In this document: positions 1 through 11,270 of the stretch, piece after piece
How positions within the stretch are numbered: the stretch's first letter is position 1
How the letters are laid out: each line of letters begins with the position of its first letter
Origin: Silurus meridionalis
Taxonomy: Eukaryota > Chordata > Actinopteri > Siluriformes > Siluridae
Assembly: GCF_014805685.1 (NCBI RefSeq)
Contig: NC_060906.1
Location: 6,018,133-6,082,132 of the forward strand
Length of the DNA stretch: 64,000 bases
Direction: 5' to 3'
Notes under the pieces: model-generated
The model's database searches: none
The model's input: only the letters and a program-made list of their open reading frames with translations
What the model was told of the DNA's origin: nothing
Program-made: the position numbers and the translations under genes

Positions 1-385
1 CTGAAGGAGATGTGAGTGCTGTTTGACTTTGCCTGCAAGGGTGCATTGCTTGCCAGACCTTTAACCCTCTGGAATCTGATTTGCTGTCGGTGCCCAAACT
101 TGTTTTTTTTTCCTAAGATGCCAGCAAAAAGAGCTTCAACTGCTCGGTCATATTTAAACAAACATGTCAAAGTAATACATCATTTAAATCTGTAAAGGGT
201 CTACTTTCATTTGTGTATGCTCAATATAAACAAAACTTATTTTAAAATAAATAAAATCAGGGTGCGCCATCTGTCGCCTTTGTCTGCGCGATCTTCGTTT
301 AGAAACACGTCATTAAAAAGCGCTGAAACTCGGCCAATAACTGACACACGGAAATAAAAAATATATCTTTAGACAGCTTAAAGTA
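1..385. other. intergenic, no gene seen
   Basis: I see no coding frame, RNA gene or recognised repeat here. The stretch is A/T-rich and ends at the TA dinucleotide that precedes the Tc1-like terminus at 386. Confidence 0.5.
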
Positions 386-1378
386 CAGTGAGGAAAATAA
401 GTACAGTGGAACCTCGGGTTACGAACGCCCCGGCATCCGTATAATTCAGGTTACGAATCGCAGTTCATCAAAATTTTTGCCCCTGGTTACGAACAATATA
501 TTGGGATACGAACGTCGCTCACCAAATAATCGCAGGCAGGTTGGTTGGTTTTGCTCTATCCACACAGCTCGTCACATCAGTTAGCGTCCTGTGTCCCTAG
601 CGAGAGCATCGTGTTACTTATCAGCTTGAACTTTTCCCGGCAGCAGCGTAACAACTCGTTAGTTGATGCTCGTGGAATGATGAGATGGACAACATTAGCC
701 GATGCATAACCACTTTACTTGTTTTTATGAAGATAGATTAGCAGGGTTACAGTCTTTTCCGAAGTACAATACCCATAATGAATTTCACTCTGGACTTCAA
801 TACCAACTGATAGTAGCCTTAAAGAAACAGCTCTCATTTTCCCTCTAATGCAACAATTGTCTCAGCGTTCGTGTTAATTCTCCTTCCAAACAATAACTCT
901 CCCTCCTCCCCCTTCTACGAACGTTGTCTCCTGCAGCGAGTTTTCCCCGCTAAAGATCTTTTCCTCTTTTGTATGTTTTTATGTGGTATGATTTTAATAT
1001 AACATGTTAAAAGTAAATAATATTAGTGAATATTGGCTTTATTTTTATTTAAGTAATATTTTTGGTTGTCCAGAACGAATTACCGAAGTTTCTGTTCATT
1101 ATTATGGGGAAATTTGTATCGGGATACGAACTTTTCAGGTTACGAATAAAGTACCGGAACGAATTAAATTCCTAACCCGAGGTTCCACTGTATTTGAACA
1201 CCCTGCTATTTTGCAAGTTCTCCCACTTGGAGATCATGGAGGGGTCTGAAATTGTCATCGTAGGTGCAGGTCCATCAGATAGAACTCTGACCCTCAAAGA
1301 CCTGTTAGTCTGCCTTTAAAATGTCCACCTCCACTACATTTATTATCCTACATTAGATGCACCTGTTTGAGGACACGC
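386..1378. mobile_element. rearranged Tc1-like relic, split by a pogo-like insertion
   Basis: Positions 386-403 and 1191-1273 match the left end of the Tc1 element at 62,548 (cagtgaggaaaataag, then tatttgaacaccctgc). From about 1274 the sequence switches to the reverse complement of that element's right subterminal region (compare 63,855-63,945; shared gaccctcaaagacctgttag). So a left end is joined to an inverted right end with no transposase between. A TA at 384-385 fits a Tc1 target site. This is a dead, internally rearranged copy. Confidence 0.8.
404..1190. mobile_element. pogo/Tigger-like non-autonomous DNA transposon
   Basis: The 787-bp element starts cagtggaacctcgggttacg and ends with the inverted form (cctaacccgaggttccactg). 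TA is duplicated at 402-403 and 1191-1192, as Tc1/mariner/pogo enzymes produce. The motif ggttacgaa recurs inside. No transposase frame is visible; an 81-codon open frame from 1004 runs through the terminal repeat and is not a gene. The insertion lies exactly inside the Tc1 terminus (aataag-TA-tttgaac), so it is younger than that copy. The pogo assignment is inferred from terminus type and TA target. Confidence 0.8.
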
Positions 1379-1439
1379 CCCCCCACTATTCACAGGTAAA
1401 ATAGTTTGATGAGTCACACGCCCCCCGGACAGTGACAAA

Positions 1440-2763
1440 ACAATGCGATTTCACTGAGATTTACACATTTAGCTGTGTTTGAAAGAGGACACGCTACACC
1501 GGTGAGGAAGCTCTTCAGATGCTTTTGGACAGTAATGATGAATTTACCTTTTAGATTGCGATTGCGATTTTTAGGAATGTGGCTGCATCACTCTTGCCTT
1601 CGCTGGAAACTCACACCAGGCCACACAGGTGTCGCGCCATTTTGAGTTCGACCGAGAATCAATCGAGTAAGTACATATTTTATATTTTCTTAAACTATAT
1701 TTAGTTTGAATCATTATTGCATCGTATGACATGCAAACAACTTTATCAATGACACAATTTGTGATGTTCATGTGTGCGTGTGTGTTTCATAAACAGATGT
1801 GATCAGGCACCTGCTCCAAATAGGGCAAAGGCAGCACACACAGTCCACCATGTCATGGAAGGATCAGACAGATAATGACGGTTCCACGGACTCTACCCGC
1901 ACGTGAACCTGGACCTCAACTGAGGTCTTCTGACTCTGATTCGCCATTTAGTCCATTTAAAAATGTTTTTCCCCTGACAGTGTTGTGTCAACTCTGTGCC
2001 ACAACACAAATGCTCAAGCTGCCAAGTCAATAGCCAAGGGACACAAATACAAATGGAGCGATGTAACCGTGAGGGAGATGTATCGTTACATTGGGCTCTT
2101 ATTTTACATGGCAATGGTAAAGTTGCCCTCCATCATAGACTACTGGTGACAGAGCAGTATCTTCATAGTTCCCTTTCCAGCAACAATTATGTCAAGGGAT
2201 AGATACAGGATAATTTCATGGAATGTACACATGAGTCACCCAGATGCATGACCGTCTGTTCAGAGTGAAAATGCTTATGGTCAGTCCGTAAGACATGCAA
2301 AGCAATCCATCATCCTAGAAGACATTAAGCCGTGGATGAGAGGATGGTAGCATGCAAAGCTAACACTGGGATAACACCGTACATGAAAGCCAAGCCAACT
2401 AAGTGGGGGGTTCAAATTGTTTGTTCTTGCCGATTCCTCAAATGGATACACCATGGACTTTTCTGTATACACAGGAAAGAACAACTTTCCCACATGCCAT
2501 GGACTATCATATGATGCTGTGACATCTCTTTTGGATGGTAAAGTTTTAGACTCTGGGTACCATGTGTACATGGACAATTTTTACACAAGTCCAAAGCTCT
2601 TAAAAAGACTTGCTATCCATGAAATTTGGTGCATGTGGAACGTACAGAGAGAACAGGAAAGATTGCCCTCGAAATGCAGATAATGCTCTCTCTAAAAACT
2701 CTCCTAGGGGATCCATCAGGTGGATTCGGGATAGACCTCTTGTATTTGTGAAGTGGATGGACA
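1440..2763 (+). pseudogene. piggyBac-type transposase relic, 5' part
   Basis: Broken frames on the plus strand read like a PGBD4-type piggyBac transposase. Near 1503 there is an N-terminal stretch (EEALQMLLDSNDE). Near 2020-2110 comes YKWSDVTVREMYRYIGLLF, then MKAKPTKWG at 2383 and LADSSNGYTMDFSVYTGKNN at 2426. YHVYMDNFYTSPKL, which carries a conserved catalytic aspartate, follows near 2560, and RGSIRWIRDRPLVFVKWMD ends near 2763. Several frameshifts and stops make it inactive. The reading is then cut by a CA repeat and an L2 LINE and resumes at 5,632. The TTAA termini were not located, so the outer limits are approximate. Confidence 0.82.
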
Positions 2764-2764
2764 G

Positions 2765-2793
<29 letters not shown>
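2764..2793. repeat. (CA)n microsatellite
   Basis: About 15 CA units sit at the junction between the piggyBac relic and the 5' side of the L2 insertion. Confidence 0.9.
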
Positions 2794-2795
<2 letters not shown>

Positions 2796-2810
2796 TAATT
2801 CTTTCCTAAC

Positions 2811-5631
2811 GATCCAAGATGGCGGCGCGGCAGTAGCTCGCAGCGGCCTCTCCGGATCCAAAAATGGTGCTTTCACCATATTTAGCCCGACCTTCCACAA
2901 TACATGGACACCAGAGTCAGCTGTGTTCATGTGTACGACCACCAGACACTGCTACAGTACAGGCATCATGCAACCAACAATCTGCATGATGATCTTAATA
3001 ACCTTAGCGACCTCGGCCTGCTGCGACCTCAGCCACAAAGACCAGGCCCCCAGCCCTCGGTGTTACCTGATGCCGGTGGCCGGGTGAGGAGATGTCAAAA
3101 GCGCTGTTCGAGGAAGCGGAAGCGCGGCAAGCGGGCGGGTGTCCGTGCTAGGCTAAATGCTAACCCTAGCCGGCCGGCTCTCCCGTCCATTCTTCTTTCC
3201 AACGTCTGCTCCCTGGATAATAAACTGGACTACAAACTGGACTACATCTGACAGCAAACCACACGGCGAGAGTTTAGAGACTGTTTTGAGTGCACTCACT
3301 GGGACATGTTTAAAAAGGCTGCAACCAACGGCGATTCCATTAACTTGGAGTACACATCATCAGTGACCTGCTACATCAGCAAGTGCATTGACGATGTGAC
3401 CATCTCCAAGACCATCACTACACGCTCCAACCAAAAGCCGTGGATGACTGCAAATGTGCGTGCGCTGTTGAAACAAAGAGACTGCCTTCAGAACAGGGGA
3501 CAAGGCGGCCTTAAAAACAGCAAGGGCCAAACTGTCTCATGCCATCAGAGAGGCGAAGCGCGCGCACGCGAAGAAAATCCACGACCACTTCCAGGACAGC
3601 GGAGACACTCGGCGCATGTGGCAGGGCATCCAGGCGATCACGAATTACAAGACCACATCACCTGCTTGTGACCGTGACGCCTCCCTCCCAGATGCGCTGA
3701 ACGACTTCTACGCCCGGTTCGAGGTGCAGAACAACGTGGTGGCGAGGAAGACCATCCCTCCTCCCAGTGACCAGGTGCTCTGTCTAACCACAGCTGAAGT
3801 GAGGAAAACTCTATGCAGAGTTAACCCACGGAAGTCTGCTGGACCTGACAACATTCCTGGCAGAGTGCTCAGGGAATGTCCAGAACAACTAGCAGATGTC
3901 TTCACTGACATCATCAACATCTCCCTGAGCAGCAACGTTGTTCCAACGTGCCTCAAGACAACGACCATCGTTCCTGTGCCAAAGAAATCGACTGTCTCCC
4001 GCCTCAATGACTATCGTCCCGTCGCGCTCACACCCATCGTGATAAAGTGCTTTGAGAGGCTCGTCATGAGGCACATTAAGACACAGCTTCCACCCTCCCT
4101 GGACCCCATGCAGTTCGCGTATCGTCCAAACCGTTCCACGGATGATGCCATCTCCACAACCCTCCACCTGGCCCTCACCCACCTGGACAACAAGGACTCG
4201 TATGTACGAATGCTGTTCATTGATTTCAGCTCAGCATTCAACACAATCATTCCTCAGCACCTGATCGAGAAGTTGAACCTTCTGGGCCTGAACACCTCTC
4301 TCTGCAACTGGATCCTGGATTTCCTGACTGGGATACCTCAGGCAGTCTGGATCGGGAACAGCATCTCCAGCACCACCACACTGAGCACTGGAGCCCCTCA
4401 GGGCTGTGTGCTCAGTCCACTGCTGTTCACTCTGCTGACTCACGACTGTGCACCAACGCACAGCTCGAATCATATCATGAATTTTGCTGATGACACGACC
4501 TTGGTGGGTCTAATCAGCAAGAACGATGAGTCAGCATATAGAGAAATAGTGCAACAGTTAACTGCCTGGTGTGGAGCAAACAACCTGTCTCTGAACGTGG
4601 ACAAAACAAAAGAGATGGTTGTGGACTTCAGGCGAGCACAGAGCAACCAATCTCCACTGATTATTGATGGATCCTCTGTGGAGATCGTCAAGAGCACCAA
4701 ATTCCTTGGTGTTCATCTGGCGGATAACCTCACCTGGTCACTTAACACCAGCTCCATCACCAAGAAAGCCCAGCAGCGTCTCTACTTCCTGAGAAGGCTG
4801 AGGAAAGCCCATCTCCCTCCCCCCATCCTGTCCATGTTCTACAGAGGGACCATTGAGAGCATCCTGAGCAGCTGCATCACTGCCTGGTTTTGGAATTGCA
4901 CCGTCTCGGATCGCAAGACCCTACAGAGGATAGTGAGGACAGCTGAGAAGATCATCTCAGTACACACTGCATCCGCAAAGCACACAGCATTGTGGACGAT
5001 CACACACACCCCTCAAAGACGTACTTCACCCTCCTACCATCAGGAAAACAATTCCGAAGCATTCAGGCCGTCACAACAAGACTGTGTAACAGTTTCTTTC
5101 CACAAGCCACTCACTGTGTGTTACTGAACTGTACAACCTGGACTAAACACACTCATCTTGATCCACTCCACCACCATTCATCTATTTATTATTATTTATA
5201 CTCGCACCTTGTATTCAGTAAAAGGTTTACATGCTGTTTTTTGCACCTTTTGTATTCAGTAAAATGTTTACATGCTGTCTTTGCACCTTCTTGCTGCTGT
5301 TTTTTTGCACTACATTGCTCTGTTCTGTTTGTACTTTCTCCTGGGTATAGTTTTTACACTTCTCCTCACACAGTACTGTATATTTAAGTATACAGTAGGT
5401 TTACTAGTCGGCGCTATACTTGGTTTTTGTCTTGTCTTGTGTTGTCTGTCTGCACTCTGTCTGTCTGTACTGTTCTTTTGTTTGCACTGTTTGCACCAGG
5501 TTGCACTCGATGCACTTTGTTTTGTTGTTTAGTGTAGCACCAGGGTTCCGGAGGAACGTTGTTTTGTTTTTACTGTGTACCACTGTGTATAGCAAAAATG
5601 ACAATAAAAGCCACTTGACTTGACTTGACTA
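2811..5631 (+). mobile_element. L2-clade LINE inserted in piggyBac, endonuclease region deleted
   Basis: The 5' end has the G/C-rich aagatggcggcgcgg leader typical of such LINEs, and the 3' end has AATAAAA-like sequence followed by the short repeat cttgacttgacttgact. At 3150-3240 the N-terminal linker reads [16 protein letters not shown]. Where an apurinic-type endonuclease of about 200 residues should follow, the frame goes straight (near 3250) to the spacer ahead of the reverse transcriptase. The copy therefore has an internal deletion. PiggyBac reading resumes directly after the tail, which identifies the host element. Confidence 0.88.
3470..5127 (+). pseudogene. L2 ORF2 reverse transcriptase, long open frame
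   Basis: An open frame runs from about 3470 (first ATG 3616) to 5127, over 500 codons. It shows RT motifs in order: [20 protein letters not shown] (motif 1), [13 protein letters not shown] (motif 2), [13 protein letters not shown] (motif A, catalytic D), [15 protein letters not shown] (motif B), [11 protein letters not shown] (motif C, FADD) and [14 protein letters not shown] (thumb side). The product would copy LINE RNA into DNA at a nicked target. A frameshift near 3475 separates it from the upstream frame (3306-3475), and the endonuclease is missing. The ATG at 3616 is internal and not a native start. The copy could not retrotranspose on its own. Confidence 0.88.
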
Positions 5632-6158
5632 ATTGTGTTCCACAATTCATTCTGCATATACAGGAGACACTGTGCAGAGGAGGGTGTTTATTACAAGGTA
5701 AATGGGAAACAAAGACATTTTCATGCACTGCACTTGTAACTGCATACAACCAGCACATGGGGGGGGCGTTCACCTGTCTGATCAACCGTTACAATACTAC
5801 ACAGCACAGCACAAAACAATGAAGTGGTAGCGAAAGATTTTTCTACACTTCTTGGGACATTGCTGCCACCAACAGTTTCATTGTGCATAAAAGAACTATG
5901 GTAACATGTCCCATAAAGAATTTATGAAACAACTTATTGCCGAGCTTTATAGCGTCACACAAAGTAGTGTCAAAACTGACCAATTTTGATCATGTACCAG
6001 TTCCAGGATATGAACTGTCCTCTGATGTCAGAAATGTTGCCACTGATGGCCGCAAGAGCTGTGTACGTTGCAAAACATTGCATGGTAAGCACCACAAAAC
6101 ACCATGGAAATGTCTGCCATGCAATAAAATAAACCACAAAGGAAACACATTCTTGTAG
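5632..6158 (+). pseudogene. piggyBac-type transposase relic, 3' part
   Basis: In the frame continuing after the L2 tail I read CSTIHSAYTGDTVQRRV, then VTAYNQHMGG (near 5740). A run of C-terminal frames ends in GRKSCVRCKTLHGKHHKTPW and CLPCN, the cysteine-rich zinc-binding tail of piggyBac transposases, with a stop after 6156. Frameshifts occur near 5700, 5790 and 5930. Together with 1440-2763 this accounts for most of a transposase of about 580 residues. It is inactive. Confidence 0.85.
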
Positions 6159-6516
6159 TACTGTACTTCTCACTCAGATCCTGGCTCAGTGATCCACAGC
6201 TCAATATGCGAGCCATTGTCTAAAAAACTGCCAGTCACAGCATGTCGACGCCTCTTCTCATATGGCCTTTCAAAGTAGAAAGTGTCTTAAATTTTTAATC
6301 AATGTATTGCTTAATGTGAATAAACAGGCAGCTTGATTTTCACATGATTAAAAAAAAAAAGATCTGTTCTCAAAACGTCTTGTGAAAACATGTTAACTAT
6401 AGGTTTTGCGGCCTTATTTCAGTAAGGGTTTTTTTGCTTTTTCAAAAACCACACACAAACCTTGACAAAAATACAAACAAGTTTATGGTAGCCCAGTTTT
6501 TGCTGAATACAGGTGT
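6159..6516. other. non-coding, probable piggyBac 3' flank
   Basis: There is no open frame of note. An A-run is present at 6350-6360. The piggyBac 3' terminus probably lies here but no TTAA-flanked inverted end could be assigned. Confidence 0.35.
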
Positions 6517-7217
6517 AATAAGTTCCTAGAATAGCAAAGTCCATTAAAAGGCAGTAGAACATTCTTGCATTTAGCTCCTAAACTTTGGAATAGTCTTCCT
6601 GACAGTGTTCGGGACTCAGACACACTCTCCCAGTTTAAGTGTAGATTAAAAACGTATCTTTTTAGCAAAGCCTACACATAACACACATCACATTACACAC
6701 TTGTGCTCCAGTAAATCTGATCACATGCACATCAACTTGTGCTGTTAATATCATGAACAGCAGCCAAGCTAATTTCTCTCCACTGATTCCATTTCTCTCC
6801 CCATCCCGAGGCATCCTGAGGTTTGGCCAGCTCCAGTCACGTTCCACCTCATGAAGATTATGGACCTTTAAAGAAACAGATGCGGAACCCGCAAACTTTC
6901 CGTACCACCCAGAGACAGCTAGATCCCACCTCATGTGTGGAGTTTTGACATTGGACCTCCTGGAGTGTTTAAAGGCTCTGGCTTGGAGAAGTTGGTGTTG
7001 GATCTGTGATGAGCTATTTTATTTGCTCGGTAGCGCCTAGTTTTATAACCACAAATGACTGTATAAGACTGTAGAAAGAACATTACTCTCCAGTGCTCTG
7101 TACTGTTGAAAGATTTATAATAAGACTCTTGATGGTCACCCAAATGAGGATGGTTCCCCTTTTGAGTCTGGTTCAAGGTTTCTTCCTCATAACATCTAAG
7201 GGAGTTTTTCCTTGCCA
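6517..7217 (+). mobile_element. L2 LINE 3' fragment abutting palindromic arm A-left
   Basis: The fragment matches the end of ORF2 and 3' UTR of the L2 at 25.8-30.2 kb. It includes LAPKLWNSLPDSVR (6571-6612) and the UTR segment with ggtttcttcctcataacatc. It stops inside the UTR at ttccttgccag (7217), where the palindromic arm sequence begins. Orientation is plus, with the 3' side pointing into the palindrome. Confidence 0.82.
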
Positions 7218-7963
7218 GCACCAAGAAGTAGGGAAACTGAGAAAGGAGGCTCCTTCAACCTCCAGACAGCTTAAGCTGGGAGACACTAAGATATTAACAA
7301 AGTTAATCATGCAGTGTTTGAAAGAGAGAAAAAAAAAGTCAGGGATCAATTTCATAGCAGTGAACAAAGATTGTTGGAGGTCAAGGAGAAGAGGTTAAAT
7401 CGGCATCACTGGGCAGTGGGTTGATCCTAACAGTCTGGAAAGGTTCTCAGTAGCACTAGCATGCAGGCTGCTCAAAAGGCATACACACTTGACATTCTGA
7501 ATTTGTCATATAGAACAATGTTTGAAAAACTACCGACAACAGGTTAGATTTTTTTAAAGTCATTTTTGTGTATACAGAGAACAAGACAAGACAAGACCAA
7601 AAACTCTGCTTTAAATGACCCTGAAGATGAGAAATGGTGAGGACTTTGTAGAGGTCACAGCTGTTGTAGATGAACATGCTGTAAGCAGCAACTTAGCAAC
7701 AGCCATTAAAAAATGTTTGAGTGCTGAGAGAATGTGCAGACCAGCTGTCAGATATTCTTACTGAAACATCTCTCTAAGCCAGGGGTGGCCAACCCGCGGC
7801 TCGCGAGCCGCATGCGGCTCTTTGGCTGGTTTCATGCGGCTCTTACGTTCATATCGATTTTTGTGTGTTTTGATTTTTAATGTGCGTGTTCACTTTGCTT
7901 ACGTTCAATACGGTATTTAAGACTTAAATGAGCTTGCCCCTACTGGGAAACTTTGCGGTATAT

Positions 7964-8512
7964 CAGACCTTGGCATGAGGCCAATCATAAATTACAGGGA
8001 TGCACCGAGAATTTTCGAATAATACCTAAATCACCGAAACAACACGGCAGAAACACAATTGTAATGACGCAATAAAGAAAGTGCAGCAGCACACGGTTAT
8101 CTGGATAAGAGCAACATGTCTGCGGTGTGAGGATAGCGATTTACAAAACATGCAATGCTGAAATTTCAAGAGGGGGTGTATCTGCAAAGAGTTTCTCCAA
8201 GTCGGGTTTAATGTATCACCTGAAATCCAAACATCAAACAAATACAAACATCAAACATACAAACGCGGCGCAGAAAAGTAGTCAATCCAAGCATGCGCAC
8301 TCCGTCTGTAGAGGACGTTTTTGGAAAGGCAGGAAAGTTTTTCAGTGATGGTGCCAAGGCAAAAGGCATAACACAAAAAATTATGGATTTCATTGCCAAT
8401 TGAATTGAATTTTCATTTCGGTGCATCCCTAAAATATTACCGTTGGTGTGGCCCTCTGACCCAATTCAGGTTTCTCATGTGGCCCCTTGTAAAAATTAAT
8501 TGCCCACCCCTG
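7964..8512. mobile_element. hAT-type non-autonomous element (middle of three)
   Basis: The element ends ttgcccacccctg at 8512 and begins cagaccttggca at 7964 (a weak terminal match). It is flanked by a perfect 8-bp duplication cggtatat (7956-7963 and 8513-8520). It resembles short MER5-like hAT elements, with a tgtggccccttgt motif near the right end. It contains a further element at 7995-8431. Confidence 0.7.
7995..8431 (+). mobile_element. hAT-type element with BED-finger remnant (innermost)
   Basis: The termini are cagggatgcaccga and its inverse tcggtgcatccct. The flanks ataaatta and aaatatta match at six of eight positions and probably represent a decayed target duplication. Within it, 8150-8240 reads CNAEISRGGVSAKSFSKSGL followed by a histidine pair (HLKSKH), the C2H2-like BED zinc finger that binds DNA at the N-terminus of hAT transposases. 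The catalytic domain is deleted. Confidence 0.75.
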
Positions 8513-8956
8513 CGGTATATTGATCTCACGCACATGCGCATTTGACGAAAATACCATATTAAACTTAAGCGAAGTGAACACGCACATAAAAAAAACTCAA
8601 ACAAAGTCCTTGTTTTCTACCCTGAAACATGTGAAATCAAAGCATCGATCTGTTCTGACTGACACACGTGAAAGAATTGCTTCGAGTGCCAACAACGGAA
8701 TACGATCCAGATTTGATGGGGATTGTTTAAGGCAAAGAATGCAAAAAGTCCCACTAAGTAACATGAATAGTAAAAGAACAACGCTATTGTAAATTATATT
8801 TTTGTTTGTGGACTTGGTTAAACAGAGTTTGTGTGTGTGAGACAGTGCACACAATGTTCATTGTTGAAAATGACTGGCCTGTGGTCTTAGAACTGTAGGA
8901 GTCGGTTTCTGTCATTATGTTGGTGTGTGACATTTACAATAAGTCTGGCTGAGCAG

Positions 8957-8958
<2 letters not shown>

Positions 8959-8992
<34 letters not shown>
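8959..8992. repeat. (GT)n microsatellite
   Basis: About 17 GT units near the right end of the outer hAT element. Confidence 0.9.
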
Positions 8993-8997
<5 letters not shown>

Positions 8998-10766
8998 GAT
9001 GGGATGGGTGATGTTCATGTGTGCCCATGTGTATGATGTGGCTCTTTGCGGTAACACAGTCAAAAACGTGGCTCTCGGTCTCTGACTGGTTGGCCACCCC
9101 TGCTCTAAGCAATGCTGCTGTTCCACTGTGCTTCATGGCCAAAAGTCCTGTTTCTTTCCTTAATGAGATACCATGGTGTTCTGCATGTACAGTTGGTCAC
9201 CGAACTCCTAATATTCATAGGAACCATAGTTTTTCCTCAAATCACACATTATAGCCTTCTGTATTTTCATTATATTCAGATAATCATAAATACAATGTAA
9301 TGCTTAATGTTCATATGCCACAGGGATTAATACCTTTGCCTCACTTTTTCCACACCTTCATTTCACCTCAAGGTTCTTTTCCACCATTGGTGAGTAAACA
9401 TCCTCTATTATAGTGATTCCTTCTGAACTGCTTTCTCCCTTGCATTTCTCATAACTTTAACTGGTGTCCCTTTTGACTCCATTGGTGCTGCTGTGTACCT
9501 TTGGTGCAGTTCTTAAAATGTATAATTAACCTCATATCATATGGCGTGTTTTCTTTAAAGCTGTTTCCATACTCATGCTTTGTCTTATGTGTGCTCTCAG
9601 ATGACATTTCATGAGCATAGGCTTTGTGAGTCCTTTTAAATTCTACCACCAAATTGCGTGCAGGTGTAATCAATCAGGAACTGGGTGACTGTGAACATGG
9701 AACTGTAGCTGAGGTCTGGGAAATGTAGTCCACGGCAGCCATGTTAGTAGGCAGCAATGACTCCTGGGAATTGCGGTTTGTGGTTTCCTCCGTTCTCATT
9801 GTAGCTTGTGTGTGGCAATCGTACTTGTAACAGAAAGCAATTCTGGTGCAAATTACAAAGCTTTTATACAATGTCAATGTACATTTAAAAAAAAAAATAC
9901 TGTGTGTGTGAGGGAATTCTGATCATCATCAGAATAATGTTTTGAAATTAATCCTCTTTGAAACACTTCTACTGAACTATTTGATCCCGACCTGTAGGAA
10001 CCATGAATCCACAAAATAGACAGAGAATTACAAGATTCAACATCTCGTTTCAGCCATAAAACCCCCTTCCTAAAGTATAGAGTTCAACAGTAGTTGAATC
10101 TACACTGTTTACCGCATCAACCCTCATTCTTCTTCCTTTTTCTATCTTTCCTCTTCTTTTCCGTCCTCCCCCCATTCATAATAGCACTTACCACAGGATC
10201 CAACCCTGAGGCACACCGTGTTTATAGCGATATTACAGCAAGCACTTTTCACTAATCAGTTTTTTTATAGAAACTATAGGAAGATATACAAATCATTGAT
10301 TATTCACAACTTGCATGGAATAAATCATATTAAAAATTGGTGAATAAATAAATAAACCCATTCCAATTAGTCATGAGATACAAGCAGAGGACTGATCGAC
10401 CCGCAGCTGGCTGCTTCTGGCAAGCCTACAATTTTAACCAAAATTATTAGAAATAATGACAATTTAATCTGTTTAATGTCAAACAAGGCACCTGAAATGA
10501 AAACAAAAATAAAATCAGCTTTAAAGCAATACTCTTACTCATTCGTCCCCACGGTAGAATCATTGATTATTGTTGAGAGGGCAGGAGAAATATGGGTATA
10601 GGGATTCATGCTGCTCTGATTGCTCACTCTCACTTTGCTACTTTTTCTTGTAACCCCATGGATAGAGAAATAATAAAAACCAAAGCGTTATCCATCCACA
10701 GCCCAAAGGGAACTGCTGCTGAGTCACAGTATCTATCAGTGCTCTAGCAGTCATAAACATGTGCTG

Positions 10767-11270
10767 TTCTGTGGTAACTTTCTGAAAGGCGCCAGCATTT
10801 CTAGCATCACGGTGACTGTATTTTTTCAAACCACTGAATGTTCAGCTAAAATTCGGTTGTTACAGCACGACAACTAAAAAATGTATTTAAAATGGACCGA
10901 ATATCAGCGTAATGTTAGTGTGCCCTAGCGTATATGAAGAGGGAGGGGAGGCGAGGCTGTTTTACCGCTGAGTTGGCTTCGTCATTGTTATTTACTTGGG
11001 TGGTGGGCATATAAAGTCACGTGTGAGAAAGTTAAATGCAGAAATTAATGACTAAGTTAGTTCAGCAATTGTAAGTTAACTAGACTGATTTAACAGATAA
11101 CGTTAATGGGACAAATCCCGGTGGGCTGTAGCGTCATGGTCCGTTAAAAGAACACTCTCAGGGTGAGTTCACATCATGTCGTAACTTAATTGTCCAAACT
11201 ACAATATAACTGCGTGTAAAAAGTCTACATTGTTGTTAATCTGAAGTAACGTTACAAAGTTTGTTAAAAT
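10767..11270 (+). promoter_or_regulatory. unique spacer segment with TATA box and E-box (element A)
   Basis: This segment is absent from the other arm of A. Part of it (to about 11,040) is shared with 33,623-33,882 in element B. It contains a G/A-rich stretch (gaagagggaggggaggcg, about 10,936), then TATAAAG at 11,010-11,016 followed at once by TCACGTG (E-box). Read rightwards, a transcript would enter the L2 tail and then the G-rich array. Promoter function is inferred from these motifs and their retention in both copies. Confidence 0.4.

Larger units (their letters stand above)
7780..9102 (+). mobile_element. hAT transposon (outermost of three)
   Basis: The termini are caggggtggccaacc and its inverse ggttggccacccctg, flanked by a perfect 8-bp duplication ctctaagc (7772-7779 and 9103-9110), the hAT signature. 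Near 8655-8757 a broken plus-strand frame reads SVLTD, then TTEYDPDLMGIV, and ends SH-stop. This resembles the C-terminus of ZBED/GTF2IRD2-like hAT transposases. The rest of the transposase is missing, so the copy is non-autonomous. Confidence 0.88.
7217..10766 (-). repeat. element A left arm
   Basis: The reverse complement aligns along its length with 13,631-16,141. Landmarks are gtcataaacatgtgctgtt at the inner end (10,750-10,769), cacggcagccatgttagtag (about 9732), and ggagaagaggttaaatcggc (7385-7404). The arm is interrupted at 7780-9102 by nested hAT elements. Its outer end is truncated by about 80 bp relative to the right arm and begins at caccaagaagtaggg. Confidence 0.85.

Noticed and set aside
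1004..1249. 81-codon open frame
   Set aside because: It crosses the pogo-like terminal repeat and the Tc1 end, so it is a by-product of two transposon termini.
2904..2945. [13 protein letters not shown] looks like the piggyBac block expected after VKWMD
   Set aside because: The piggyBac block continues properly at 5,632 after the LINE tail, and this stretch is in the LINE's 5' coding region.
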